A DNA stretch of 64,000 bases from Diphasiastrum complanatum. Lineage: Eukaryota; Streptophyta; Lycopodiopsida; Lycopodiales; Lycopodiaceae. Positions 1-11,460 of the stretch are shown one piece after another. The translations under genes and the position numbers were made by a program. Location: positions 1 to 64,000 of the forward strand of contig MU832630.1 in assembly GCA_029204225.1 (NCBI GenBank). Reading direction: 5' to 3'. The notes under the pieces were generated by a model. That model searched no databases. It was not told where the DNA came from and saw only the letters and a list, made by a program, of their open reading frames with translations. Every line of letters begins with the position of its first letter. Within the stretch, counting starts at the first letter, position 1.

Positions 1-243
1 TAGTGTGGGGATGTGGGATGGAGGTGTCAATTGTAATAGAAGGTTGACAAATAGTAGGAATGGATGGTGAGATAGCAAATGTAGCAATTGTAGTGGCTAG
101 TGGGGAGGTGGTGCTAGAAATGGATTTTTGGCAATATAGACGTAACCCTACTATCTTTTAGCATATAAGTTAGGACCATGACTTTGGCTCAGCCACCTCT
201 TGAGCATGTGAATGGATTTCAAGCACCATTAAATTATTACCTA

Positions 244-368
244 TACCTTCAAGTCTTTAAGATTAGGCCTTTCTCCATACAACTCCTCATAAGATGTTTT
301 ACCATTGTTAGAGCTACATGGAACTCTATCACATAAGAAATTAGCACACACAAGAGATTCTCCCCAAA
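244..368 (-). pseudogene. Copia integrase fragment
   Basis: The minus strand translates to a stretch containing GKTSYEELYGERPNLKDLKV. This matches the conserved 'GKTPYE-W-G-KP-hLR-FG' block at the C-terminal side of the Ty1/Copia integrase core. It lies directly downstream, in element order, of the gag-protease remnant, but the zinc finger and the catalytic DDE region that should separate them are missing, so an internal deletion joins the two. Bases 1-240 show no recognisable coding block. Confidence 0.6.
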
Positions 369-403
369 ATGACTAAGGTAGGCAAGCATCTAACCTTAGA
401 GCG

Positions 404-1500
404 TCAGGTACAGTTGCTGAAAAGCAATGTATCATCTACATACAAGGTGCAAAGTTTAATCTTACCTTTGATAGTTTGGGTGCTATTGTCACCAAGGTGA
501 ACATATCGTTTGGTACTATAAGATGTATAGGACTCGAAACAACCGATATGGCTGGTCATATGCTGTTTGGCATCAGAATCAAAAAACCAAAAGCTGTCGT
601 TGGATGCCTCCTGATGGTTTGTCATGAAGGCATCATGATCCGATTCTTGAGTAGGCTGTGGAGCTTCTACAGCTGCATTTGCCACTTGATTTGACTGTTC
701 TTTGTTGTTATTCCTTGCTTGCAGTATCCGACAGTCTTGGATCTCGTGGTTGGAACACTTGCGATATCTGCAAAACAGCTTCTTCTTTGTCAGCTGAGTC
801 AACTGCTCATGGCAGTGTGTCGATTTCTGATCTTTCTTTGATGACTTCGGGCCTTTCTTCTTCTACTTAGTCGAGCCTCTATTGGTGTATAGGGCGTGAG
901 AGTCAAAGGAACTGGAGGCTTCATTCCTTTGAGAGTCTTCCTACAACAGCATTGTGATAACTCAGAGTCAGTTCGGGTGTGTCGTGATGATCATCACCCA
1001 GCTGTCGTATGAGCTTGGCAAGCTTGATAACAGTGTCATTACTGCGTCTTGATCGTCGATGATAGATTCGAAAGCGGCCATTTGCTTCAGCAGGTTCTTG
1101 AATGGTTGATGTGATTCTGCAGAGAATCACCATTTGCCATCTTGAGGGAGTAAAATCTCTTCTTGAAATGTAGCTTGGAAGCTATATCTCGCACTTCATA
1201 TAATGTGCTCAAGATGTCCCAGACTTCCTTGGATGTCTAAGCTTCAAACACATGGCCAATTTGCATGTCCGAGATGTTGAGGATGATCAACACAAATGCT
1301 TTGCCATCCTTCAACTTCCATCGGGAGATTGGTGCAATGTGGGCTTCGGGACTTGCCTCTTCATCTGTAACAACGTCATACAATTCCTTATTCATTAGCA
1401 CAGTTCTCATCTTAAATTTTCACATATCATAATTGGCTCCATCAAGCTTGTCCATGAAAGGAGCCCATCTTTCAGCCGTTGAAATGATAGAAACTTTGAA
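404..1500 (-). pseudogene. Copia gag-protease remnant
   Basis: In element order the minus strand holds a gag start-like block (LDGANYD followed by a stop, near 1440), a UBN2-type gag core (EVWDILSTLYEVRDI, near 1200), a CCHC knuckle (CRYRKCSNHEIQDC near 780) and an aspartic protease block (DSDAKQHMT near 600). The knuckle has Arg in place of its second Cys, and the protease DSG triad reads DSD. Several stops and frameshifts break the frame. No flanking LTR pair was found. This is a dead Ty1/Copia copy. Confidence 0.8.
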
Positions 1501-1544
1501 TCGTTGAAAGGAGCCCATCTTTTAGCCGTTGAAATGATAGAAAC
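1455..1544. repeat. 40-bp local direct duplication
   Basis: A 40-bp block at 1455-1494 recurs at 1505-1544 with one C/T difference and a 10-bp spacer. It lies just upstream (minus sense) of the Copia gag start, so it is a local duplication within the remnant. Confidence 0.9.
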
Positions 1545-1559
1545 AGCCTTGCGGTCCGC

Positions 1560-2270
1560 TGCAATAGCCGTGAAGGGTAGATATAATTCTCATAATTCTT
1601 TTATTGTAGCCCATTGATTCAGCCGTGAGCAGTAGCGAGAATCAATGTTGAAATTTAAATACCTACAGATTTTTTTCAAGTGTATCTGAAAGTTGCCTTA
1701 AATGGCATAATTTTGTACTTTTGAAAAATATGAGCAATAAATACCTTACAGATTTGTAAGGTACTTTCACTATTTTTAGAAAGTTTGAGAAGCACGTTAC
1801 ATTTTTGTAAAATTTAGTTGCTATTTTTAAAAAGTTAGATGAAATCTGAATTTGCTATTTTTGAAAATAAACTTTTTAAAAATTAAAAAAAAAAATTTAA
1901 AAAAAATCTGCTGGCATTTACGGAGGGGAAGGCCCACGGGTGAGGGGGCCTTCCACGTTGTGAGGCCTCACAGCGCGGAAGGGCGTTACTAAGTGCAGCA
2001 GCCCATGAAAAGGTGTTTGAAATTCCAAGAATTGCGTTGAGACTATAGTGTAAGAGCGGACGATCCAACATAACAAAGTAAAGCATCATAGCGTGTGTTT
2101 TTTACCGTGTGAAACATAAGTTGATAACATGTTCTTTCTCATTAGAAATGGCAAACCGTGATTTCAGACATGATTCCAGACAGCAAAAGTTCTAAATACT
2201 GATGTTACAGATCTCTGCTAGGCATCCAATGCCTGCACAATGATAAGACAGAATAGAAAGTGTAGAGAGG

Positions 2271-2273
<3 letters not shown>
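1560..2273. other. No recognisable gene
   Basis: Bases 1660-1910 are strongly A/T-rich with homopolymer runs and could be a decayed LTR or leader of the neighbouring Copia copy. No primer binding site was found. Bases 1915-2273 hold no coding block that I recognise. Confidence 0.5.

Positions 2274-2346
<73 letters not shown>
2274..2346. repeat. Compound microsatellite (TG)n(GA)n
   Basis: An uninterrupted TG run (2274-2309) passes directly into a GA run (2310-2340) with a short purine tail. Open frames across it (Ser-Leu and Thr-His repeats) are microsatellite artefacts. Confidence 0.98.
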
Positions 2347-2347
<1 letters not shown>

Positions 2348-3062
2348 AATGAATGTTGGAATGATTAGCTTTTCGAAGGCCCCCACATTTTTTCTGACAG
2401 GTGTGCTTTCCAAGGGTCGTGCATTTCTTCCAAGAGCGCGTTTATCCTGACTACATGGCGCATTTATTCGGAATCAAGTTGTGTTTTGCCTCAGCAGCCT
2501 GGGTGTGCTTTTCAGGGCAGAGATCGTGGTCCAAGATAGATCACAGTCCAGGTCACAAGCCATCGCATTTCAGAGGTGTGTTTCCTCTCTATAGCATCAC
2601 AGCAGAATGCAAACATACATTTACAGACCAAAATGAATGTAGAACAGAACCGACTGAATCTTAAACTTTGTAACTCCCAGCCTGTTAAAGAACTCGCCAT
2701 CATGCATGCACACGATCCTGTGAATGCGACAGCCTCTGTCTCTTTCTCTTTCTCTCACACACACGCTTCCACGATCCATCTTGATGTCCATCGATCTTGA
2801 TGTCTCTCTCTCTCCGACCTCCCTCGGCCTCTATCCATCTTTCTGGCTGTTGCGGGCATTCCCACACAACGCCCACTCACTCTCTCCTCTCCTCTTCTAG
2901 ATCTCTGGAGTTTGTAAGAAAAAGTGCTTTTGCTCAAGGCTTCTCGGGCTTCATTGTTGGAGCAGCCACAACATGCTTCTGCTCAAGGCTTCATTGTTGG
3001 AGCAACAACAACAACAACAGACCAAAACAAGCCATGGTCCACCGTAGTAGTAGCAGATGCCG

Positions 3063-3064
<2 letters not shown>
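2347..3064. other. No recognisable gene
   Basis: Mixed-composition sequence with CT-rich patches near 2740-2815. Short open frames on both strands show no known domain. Two copies of 'TTCTGCTCAAGGCTTC'-like text (near 2930 and 2980) form a small local duplication. Confidence 0.4.

Positions 3065-3096
<32 letters not shown>
3065..3096. repeat. (GA)n microsatellite
   Basis: Sixteen uninterrupted GA units. A shorter GA run lies at 3394-3411. Confidence 0.97.
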
Positions 3097-3098
<2 letters not shown>

Positions 3099-3859
3099 TG
3101 AAAATTGAGGGTTTGATATATTTTTTTAATATTTTTTGGTTTTTTTGTTTTTGACATTTCTTAAAGCAAGCTCCATAGAAACAAATATAAAACAGCAAGG
3201 GCTTAAGACTACTTTTGGTTTTAAATCATGTGAAAAATATGTCAGTCATGGATTAGAGTTTTTAACGACATTAGGGTTGAGGTGTATATTGTAGTGTAGG
3301 TGATTACAGATGGCGGAGGATTTATATAATGTGTAAGGTAGTGTTGGGGTTGTTTTTGTAAGATCATTGTTTTTTATGAAGCTTGAATTCTTGAGAGAGA
3401 GAGAGAGAGAGATGGTTTATTTTACACGTTTACAACATAGTACAAAACATGTAATAATAAGAATTGTTTTTGGATTTCAATGTAGGAACAAAACATGCAT
3501 TGTTGAAATTAGAAACCTTTACGAGTGTATACCATCTACCAATGTTTGATTGTGTTGGTTAGGTTGTATTCACTCGCAAGGGAAGCAAAAAACTAATCGA
3601 TGGTTGGGAGGAAGAAGATGAGAGAAGCAGGCTTTGATAAAGCAGCGGGGCCAAACATCTCAGCAATTGACGTCTAAGGTTGCGAGCGCTGGTGGAGACG
3701 GAAGGCAAGTGCTGGAGTCCATCACACATGTCACCGACTTGGAGGAGATGCTAGAGCAAGCGGAGCATGCAGGCCCGATTTTCTCTGCCCTTAACTCTCT
3801 TTGGGAGGTCCTCATTTCCACATAAGTCGATTTGATTATGGTTGTACTTTGCACAAATT
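3097..3859. other. Intergenic, one unrecognised small ORF
   Basis: The plus strand at 3634-3825 holds a 63-codon frame of normal amino-acid mix (LEEMLEQAEHAGPIFSALN near its end). I do not recognise it. It stops just before a dispersed repeat begins, so it could be a fragment of a captured or truncated gene, or chance. The rest shows nothing. Confidence 0.3.
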
Positions 3860-4193
3860 TTCAATTTTATCCTTCAGGTATGTATATTTAGTGATTTATT
3901 GTCTATGTGACCATGATTAGTTTGATTTGTTATGGTATGATGGAAACCCTAATGTCCAGCTATTACCTTCCACAAGTTTATGATTTGATGGGCTTCAAAG
4001 AAGCACCACCTACTATTTGTTGAATAACACTCTAAAGTAATGAAACGCCTTTAGCAAAAAGTGTGAGCTCATTGTGGTTGTAAAAGGAGTAGCAAAGGGA
4101 TGATAAATAATTAAGCCTCCCATCAGTTATAGAGTTCAAGCGCCCTTGATTTCAAGCCCTCAGACAATGCCTTGCTAATTTTGAAGGCATCAA
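3860..4193 (+). repeat. Dispersed repeat, part A (copy 1)
   Basis: About 330 bp matching the reverse complement of 62228-62556 with scattered substitutions and few gaps. For example, GCTTCAAAGAAGCACCACCT near 3990 has its inverted partner near 62420. The homology ends sharply on both sides. In the distal copy this block is contiguous with another block that recurs at 49059-49405, so the full repeat is longer. Family unknown; no coding capacity. Confidence 0.85.
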
Positions 4194-4236
4194 TTTGTTT
4201 AACATTTGAATAGTGGAGGTTAGTGCAATCATTCAA

Positions 4237-4840
4237 TGTGAGAAATTGTCAACTACTTTGAGATTTATCATGTTACGTTTATTTGGCAAATTTGAGGCCA
4301 ATATGCATTTTTATAGACTTTATAAAGTTAATAAGACCTAAGAATAGTGGATTTACTATATTTGACAACGTAGGCAAATTGATAAGGGCGACTTTTTTCC
4401 TACTCTAATTGGTTAGTAGAGATGCATTGAATCTAGTCATGATAGATCTAGGGTTTGAAAGAGATCTAGAACCTTCCATAAGTTGATAAGCTTGTGTAAG
4501 AGCATTCAAATAGGGCAAGGGGTTGTTATAAATAGGCATATAAGTGTGTGAGACATTCATCTCTCTCATTCTTCTCTCATTCATTCTTATGAAAGACATC
4601 TCTTTGGGTTCTACATCCATCTTTTTGCATATTTGTGATGATATTGTGGATTCTTGTGTATAGAATGCTATTCTTCTTATATGTATGAGTTCCCACACAT
4701 AAGTACTATTGTAGTACGGCCATTATACTGATGAGAACAGTAAATTATCATACATAAGTGAGGACATAATTAGGTCTTTGTGATATGATTTTCTTCACAT
4801 TCAATGTCTAAATATTGTGTTTGTATTTGTTTTTTTCACA
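4237..4840 (+). mobile_element. 5' LTR of short deleted LTR element
   Basis: Begins TGTGAGAAATTG and ends ...TTCACA, directly abutting a primer site complementary to initiator tRNA-Met. A TATA box (TTATAAATAGG, near 4528) sits in the expected promoter position. A second start of the same kind follows a purine tract at 5273. The two LTR starts are clearly related but diverged, implying an old insertion. Confidence 0.65.
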
Positions 4841-4852
4841 TGGTATCAAAGC
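4841..4852 (+). other. tRNA-Met primer binding site
   Basis: TGGTATCAAAGC differs at one position from TGGTATCAGAGC, the usual plant LTR-element primer site for initiator tRNA-Met. It follows the CA end of the LTR with no gap. Confidence 0.75.
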
Positions 4853-5272
4853 TTGAGGGCAACCAAAATAGTAAGTTGGCATTTGTGATCAAATCTTGAG
4901 GGCAAGTTAAATCTGATTGTGGTTGATGAATATCTCGTCGAACACTTTGATTGTGGTATGATATCTTGAAGGACAAGACATTCTCTGATCTTTGGAAAGT
5001 CAAAAACTTAGGTGAATTTTGTTTCTTATTATTTGTTAAAAAAAATAGCTTTCATTTGTTGAAGTGCTTGTGCATATTCAAAACTAATTGTCTTAAATCT
5101 AGTTTGTTGACAATCTCCCTTGTGGATGAGCTAAGCTCCCCTTGTGAATGAATAGTCTTCTCAAGTGGATGAAAAAAGGTCTTTTTAAGTGGACGAATAA
5201 TTTTTTTGTGGCAAAGCATTGCTTCCCTTGTCGTTGTACTTGTAAAACTAACAAGCATAGTTGAAGAGGGAG
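4853..5272 (+). mobile_element. Short non-coding interior of LTR element, with PPT
   Basis: Only about 420 bp separate the primer site from the polypurine tract GAAGAGGGAG (5263-5272). No gag or pol is present, though a line with CTTGTGGATGAGCTAAGCTC (near 5120) resembles Copia 3' untranslated sequence. This layout is that of an internally deleted, TRIM-like element dependent on others for mobilisation. Confidence 0.55.
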
Positions 5273-5619
<347 letters not shown>

Positions 5620-5682
5620 AAAATCTTACACAGTTCCTTTTGATGAAACAAGACTAAATCTTTTGAATCCTTTACTTATATT

Positions 5683-7074
5683 CTAACAAGGTAATATAAA
5701 GCTGAAAAAGTTCAAACAATGCTTCAAGAAGTACCATACAATAAAACTCTTGTATCGATTTAGTTTCTCTTTAGCATCATACTTCACTTTGAATATCCAT
5801 TTCAACGGAATCGGATTTTGATCCTTTGGTAGTTCCTTTACAATCCATGTCTGATTCTCAATTAGAGAATCGAATTCTGTGTCCATCGTGACTTTCCATT
5901 GATCAGCATCTCGATTTGACATTGCCTCTGATCTAGTGCATGATTCTTGCACAAAATAATAGACTGGATCATCCATCAATAGGGATGGAGGCTATCTGGA
6001 TTGATTCGATCTTTTGGGTTGAGTTTTGATCTTCTGATGTGATTCGACTCGTTGAAGATCTGACTCACTGTCTGAGTCTGTATCGATTCTCTGATGTTCG
6101 ATCCTGGGTTCGAAGCTGGTTTCAACTCTAGGATCGAAATTTGCTAGAGCTTTTCCCTTGTGGTCGAAGAACCGGTCTTCCACAAAAATGACGTCTCTAC
6201 TTGTGAACGATTTCTATGTGTGTGGATTGTAGAGACTATATGCCTTGTGGTCTGGAGAGTAGACAATGAAAATCGATCTTTTGCTAGTGTCGTCCAGCTT
6301 CTTCCTTAAATCAACAAGGATTTGAGAGTAAGCAATGCATCGAAAAACTCAAATGTGCTTGAGTGAGGGTTTTGATCCTGTCCATACCTCATAAGGTGTA
6401 TTGCCATTTAAAGCTTTTGTAATGGATCGATTATGTAGATAGGCAACAATCATAATAGCTTCTGTCCAGAATTTCTTTGAAAGAGAGGCATGGGCCAACA
6501 TGCTGTTGGCACTCTCGATCAGTGTCTGATTCTTTCTTTCAGCAATACCATTGGACTAAGGTGAATAATGCAACTTTCATAAAGAGAAGTTGATTTGCTA
6601 ATAGATGGTGGATCTTGCACTAAATTCAGATTTGACATTTGTTGATACTTTTGAAGTTTAAATGGCCTAGTTTGAAATGCCATAGCATATCAATTGATTC
6701 AGAAGTTAAAGTATGAAGAGCTTGACCATTTGTAGAATAACAATAGCTTAGCTTGTAAAGATAGCCATATCTCATACCGAAAGCTAAAGCTTTTCTAAAT
6801 TTGTCAAGAATAGTGCAGCCCTCTGTATCAAATTTGAACCTATGACTAGAATCAATTATTCTACTTACTGAAAACAATTTTTGGTAAGATTTGGAATGTG
6901 AAGAACATTGGACAAAAATTTTACATCACCTTTCTGAAATTCGATCTTGACAATTCCTTCACCCTCGATACCATGAGATGAGCTGTCTCCTAATTGTACA
7001 ACTCTAGAATGGGTGAATGATTTGTAATCTTGGAACCAGTCATAGTGGTAAGTCACATGTTGTGTTGCTCCCAA
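5683..7074 (-). pseudogene. Copia pol remnant (PR-IN-RT start)
   Basis: Read from the right on the minus strand: a protease-end block (MGATQHVTYHYDWF, 7074-6865; LHIPNLTKN), the GAG-pre-integrase region (MLWHFKLGHLNFKS, near 6650), the late integrase core with NGIAERKNQTLIES near 6540 and GNTPYEVW near 6390, the variable IN-RT linker (5992-6183), and the RT start (NQTWIVKELP, LKWIFKVKYD, 5979-5683). Multiple stops break it, the RT palm is missing and gag is absent. The copy is cut on its 5' side by the LTR starting at 7082. Confidence 0.9.
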
Positions 7075-7081
7075 GTCCTAC

Positions 7082-7943
7082 TGTTGGGGGTATTCCCAAC
7101 ACGTTGTAAATAAATAAAATTGAGAAGTATAAATAGTTGCGAGGGTTGTGGCATCATGCACGTACAAGCCCATGGCCCAATGAGCATGCAAGTTAAGTTG
7201 TAAATAGAATAAAGAACTTGGACCTTTTTGCAAGTAAAACAAAACTTGAGGCACAATGTCAAGTTAATAAACTTATTGTAAAGCTTTCTAAGTTGGGTCC
7301 AATTTGAGACTCACATGAATCATGTGAATTCCAATGTACTTTTTTAGGACCCTTGGATTAGATTGGGTCCAAGATGGATGGTTAAAATTAGTGCACATAT
7401 TTTTCAGAAGTAGCCAATAGGATTTTGAGGCAAGGGCCTTCCCTATTGATAAAAAGACACCTCTTGTACCATATTTCCATGCTTAATGAGAAGGAAAAAA
7501 CTCTACCATTTTTGGAAGAGAAGCATCCTCATTTGCTATTCAATGCTTGCTATTGTTCTTATTGTTATTGCTCTTGCTTTCAAGATCATGCTCTTTCTTG
7601 TTTTCAATAGTTAAAGTTTCTCCTTTAGCAAGTAAATTGAGCAAGTGAGCTAACCTCCACCCTCACTCTCCCTTTCCCTACTTTCTCTCTATCTAATTCT
7701 CTCTCCCCCTTTCTCTACTTCTTTCCTTCTAAACTCTTTCTCTTTCTCCCTCTCTTTTCACTACAATCATGATGCATGTATGGATAGTGTAGAAAGGGAT
7801 AGTGTTAAGGTGGTGTAGTGCTAGTGAAAAAAGTAGAAAGCAACTAAAGATAACATCTAAGCTAGGTTAAGATCCTATCCAAGTGTTTTAACCCTCTTTG
7901 ACAGGCAGAAGGGCTACTCGCCGACCAAATCTACATCCCTACA
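7082..7943 (+). mobile_element. Ty3/Gypsy-type LTR
   Basis: About 862 bp starting TGTTGGGGGTATTCCCAACA, itself an imperfect palindrome, and ending ...CTACA one base before a tRNA-Asp primer site. CT-rich sequence at 7670-7770 precedes the LTR end. It interrupts the Copia remnant on its left. No second copy was found in the window, so the element is truncated. Confidence 0.7.
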
Positions 7944-7944
7944 G

Positions 7945-7963
7945 TGGCGCCGTTGTCGGAGAT
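7945..7963 (+). other. tRNA-Asp primer binding site
   Basis: TGGCGCCGTTGTCGGAGAT matches the complement of the plant tRNA-Asp 3' end except for one C-to-T and one G-to-A change. This primer choice is usual for several plant Ty3/Gypsy lineages, including Athila/Tat relatives. Confidence 0.85.
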
Positions 7964-8853
7964 AGACTTTCACTAACTAGTTTAGTGGTGTTTTTAGTTG
8001 TTTTTGCTTTTTTGGAGTATTTTTTAGGTGGATTTTGGGTAGAGTTAGCTTGTTTTCTGTATTTGTGTGCTTGGACTGTTACAGCTAGTGGAGGAGGTGT
8101 GAGAGGGTAGAGGAGGCCCTGAACAGCCTCTAAGGGCTTGACATCCATCCAAAAACCTTGAAAAACCCAAAAAAGCACTCAAATCTATATTTTGGAGGGA
8201 AAAGAGACAAAACTCTCATCAGATTTTGTTTTCTCCAAAACCAGTGGGAACCAACCCTCGCATGATAGGCGGCAGCTCCAAGGTATTGTCCCAGACCTAC
8301 ATAGAAGCCTGCGAGAGTTAGTTCCAAGCAGATCTTGAAAAACCACAGAAAAACTATAAAAATTTCAAAAAACCCTTGTAAAAAATAAAAAAAATTCAGA
8401 TCTTCATAAAAACTCTCGTAGAGCCCTCTGAAATTCCATCTCATTGAGACCATGGCACAGAGAAGCTTGCAAGAGTTAGTTCCCAATATAAATGCCAGTG
8501 CGAAGGTTCTCAATGAAAAAAAGATGGAAAATCCTTCAGAACCCTCGCAAGTAGTAAAATTTTTAGTTCCAGTGGCCAAGAACCCTTACAAAGAATTCTG
8601 GAGTTCCATGTCAGTGAGACAAGGACACAGAAGAGTTTGCGAGATTTACTTTGTTTTTAGTGAGCAAAAAATTGGATTTGAGTGTCTAAAAATCCTAAAA
8701 TTAAAATATCCATCAAATCCTCGCAAAAGTAACTGTCGTAGACCCTACCATTGGCTTCAGAATGTCATTTTATATCATGATGAACTCTACAAGAGTTACT
8801 ACAAATTATTGGTGAAGATCACAGCAAAATAGTGGTTCTGAACCCTCGTAGAC
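7964..8853 (+). mobile_element. Non-coding leader of Gypsy-type element
   Basis: Sequence after the primer site with degenerate repeated phrases (GCGAGAGTTAGTTCC near 8312, GCAAGAGTTAGTTCC near 8467, and several CCCTCGCAA/CTCTCGTAG variants). A 126-codon plus frame at 8452-8832 covers part of it but matches no gag domain I know. I treat it as untranslated leader, cut at 8854 by the next LTR. Confidence 0.45.
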
Positions 8854-9776
8854 TGATGGAAAGTGCAAATTGAAATTCTAGTAAACTTCTGGTGACAAAC
8901 TGATGGGAGTTTCTCGAATGATTCGCAAAATTATTCGCGAAATTTTTTGGATCACGAATAATTTTTGCTCGAGAAGAATTCGCGAAAAAATCAATCAAGC
9001 TCTGTAACGAAACAAGAACAATTCGCGAAAAAGATCAATCAAGCTCTGTAACATAACGAAACGAAACGAAACGAAGCAAAACGAAACTTGAATGAGCTCT
9101 AAAATTGATTTATGCTGAAAGCCAAGTGATTGCGAAGCAAAGCGAAACAAAACAAAACACGAAGCAAAAACATTTGCGAACAAAATTAGTTTGTGTGAAA
9201 TTCAGATATGATTGCTGGTCACTGCCGACTATATCATTCCTACAATCCTCCAGAATGTAGACAAACACTACTGATCTACGTTATAGATTAATATAGCATT
9301 CAACAAAATCAAAGCAATGTACGGAATTGAATAAACAAGTAAATGAGATACACGAATAGTAGCAGACAAATATTCATTCGAGATCATACAATCATTTACA
9401 ATAATATGCGCATAACAGCTACAATATTATCTATTGATCTTCTAATTTTAAGCACTGTGTGACAGATCCACACAATGCATTGGCGCAAGAGAAATACAAT
9501 TCTCTCATGAATAGTGTCTCACTTACTAACGCACTTTTGGATTTGCTGATCCTCTTACAAAATTGTCTCGCTCACAGGTGGACATGTATTCTGTATATTT
9601 TCGTCTTCCAATTTTATGCATTAAGCAAAAAGTATATAGTTCGTGAACTTTTTCGTGTCACGTCATGTAACTTCCTTGATCATAAAGATTAAACATCTAT
9701 AACTAACCATGGATTACAAGAGTGGCAGATTAGCCATGTCCTAAAGTACTTCTGCTGATGTCACGATATCAGATCA
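8854..9776 (-). mobile_element. 3' LTR of Copia element (minus)
   Basis: 923 bp with TGAT/ATCA termini. It is the reverse complement of the LTR at 23430-24359, with many substitutions. The U3-side end abuts internal sequence that follows RNase H. It contains AACGAAACGAAACGAAGC-type repeats near 9060 that also appear inverted near 24050-24170. Confidence 0.85.
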
Positions 9777-10017
9777 AATGTTTCTATCCCATGGTACTTG
9801 GTTGATCTTCTTGGTCTTTTTGTGGAGCACGAATGATTTTGTGTCGCGAAACAATTTCGTGTCGTGTGCCGCAAAATTGTTCGCAAACATTTTGGCTTCG
9901 TGTGTCTTATGTGTCAAAATCAGGGTGGAAAGCTAGCAAAGCTTTGGCAATTGAAACATTTTGTTTCTTCAGCTCCCTCTCAAAGCATGATTGCTCGATG
10001 ACTCCAAGACTGCTCCT
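9777..10017 (-). mobile_element. Copia 3' untranslated region
   Basis: Lies between the RNase H stop and the LTR. It is homologous in inverted orientation to 23245-23429, which helps fix both LTR boundaries. Confidence 0.7.
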
Positions 10018-11460
10018 CTATTTCTTGAACAGACCTTTGTCTAAGGCCTTTGTGAAAATGTCAGTAACCATCTCCTTCGTTCCGATGAAAGTACTCTGCA
10101 ACATCTTCTTCCCGATCAGATCCCTTATCAAGTGGTACTTGATTGCAATGTGTTTCGTCCTTAAGTGAAACACAGGGTCTTTTGTCAAATGTATTGCAGA
10201 TGTGTTGTCCATCTGCAAAACCAGAGATTTATTCCTCGTTTCACCCAGTTCGTCAAGGAACTGTTTGAGCCAAATGATTTCATTAGCCATCTTTGTTGCT
10301 GCTGCTACGTACTCTGCTTTGTAGAATGACTGAACCACAATGGTCTGTTTCTTGCTGACCTAGAGAATTGCTGCCCTAGTGTGATGGTGCATCCTCCTGA
10401 GACACTCTTGCAGTCGTCCTTGAGAGATGCCCATCTAGCATCACTTTAGGAAAGCATTTGGAACCCTGCATCACAAGAATAACACAATCCAAAATTCTTC
10501 GTTAATTGAAGGTATTGTAAAATTCGTTTCGCAATCTTTCAATGAATTGAGCCTGGATTCGTACAAGTGTATGCTGCATCAATTCTCTTTCTTGTTCAGT
10601 CTTCGAACAGTCTTCATTCGTCATGACTGTTCTCTCAAGCATTGGAGTATTTGCTCCTTTGCAACTCAACATCCCGAAATCTTCCAGGATTTTCTAGGTA
10701 TATCTGGACTGATGAAGGTACAATTTACCTCCCTCATAGTCTCTGTCAATCTGTAAGCCAAGATAACATCTGGCTTCTCTCAGATCTGCAATCTCGAAAT
10801 GTTTCGAGATATCATACTTCATCTCAACACTAAGCTCCCCACTCTTGCACAAAACAGTATCAGAGTGTCATCCACATACACAACTACAATGATGATCTTC
10901 CCATCTGTAATTCTTACATAAACATTGGAATCAACCATTAGTGGCTTGAATCCTAAGGATTTCAGGGCTTGATCTTTCTTCTTATACCATTGTTGCGCTG
11001 ACTGCTTTAGACCGTAGATACTCCTATGCATTCTGCATGCATAAGTAGGAAGTGAATTCGAGATATAGCCTGGGGGTTGATCCATGTAGACTTCTTCGTC
11101 TAGCTCACCATGCAAGAAGGCTGTCTTCTCATCCACGATGTGAATCCTGAGATCATAAGCAGCTGCATATGCAAACAATAAATGTAGGGCCGAATGTTTC
11201 ACGACAGGACATAAGGTCTCAGCATAGTCAATACCATATCTCTGAGAAAATCCCTTCACTACAAGTCTTGCTTTATACTTTGATATATCTCCATCCGGTC
11301 CATACTTCAGCTTGTATATCCACTTGCATTTTACAGTCTTTTGCTTATCTGGTAATGGCTGCAACGTCCATACCTGGTTCTTTCTCATGGATTCCATCTT
11401 GTCATTCATGGCTTGGATCCATTTGTCATTCTCTGGACATTCAATTGCTTTCTCGAATGT
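10018..11460 (-). pseudogene. Copia RT-RNase H remnant
   Basis: RT (11409-10819) carries NQVWTLQPLPD, CKWIYKLKYG, KARLVVKGFSQ, DEKTAFLHGELDEEVYMDQP, SIYGLKQSAQQWY and the catalytic YVDD. RNase H (to 10018) carries KAEYVAAATKMANEI, LQMDNTSAIHL, RTKHIAIKYHLIRD and TDIFTKALDKG. The connecting region (10340-10820) is frame-broken. The order and the downstream LTR are normal for Copia. Several stops make it non-functional. Confidence 0.93.

Noticed and set aside
404-470. LYVDD text in the minus frame, resembling the RT catalytic motif
   Set aside because: It sits where the conserved 'LYVP-L--NLLS' block after the Copia protease belongs, and is followed by integrase rather than RT. A deleted or mutated form of that block explains it better.
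8130-8579. 149-codon minus frame, Phe/Leu-rich
   Set aside because: Antisense to an A-rich retroelement leader; the hydrophobicity is the complement of A-rich sequence, not a membrane protein.
9060-9175. AACGAAACGAAA repeats as telomere-like sequence
   Set aside because: The motif is not the plant telomere repeat and occurs in both inverted LTR copies as part of the LTR.
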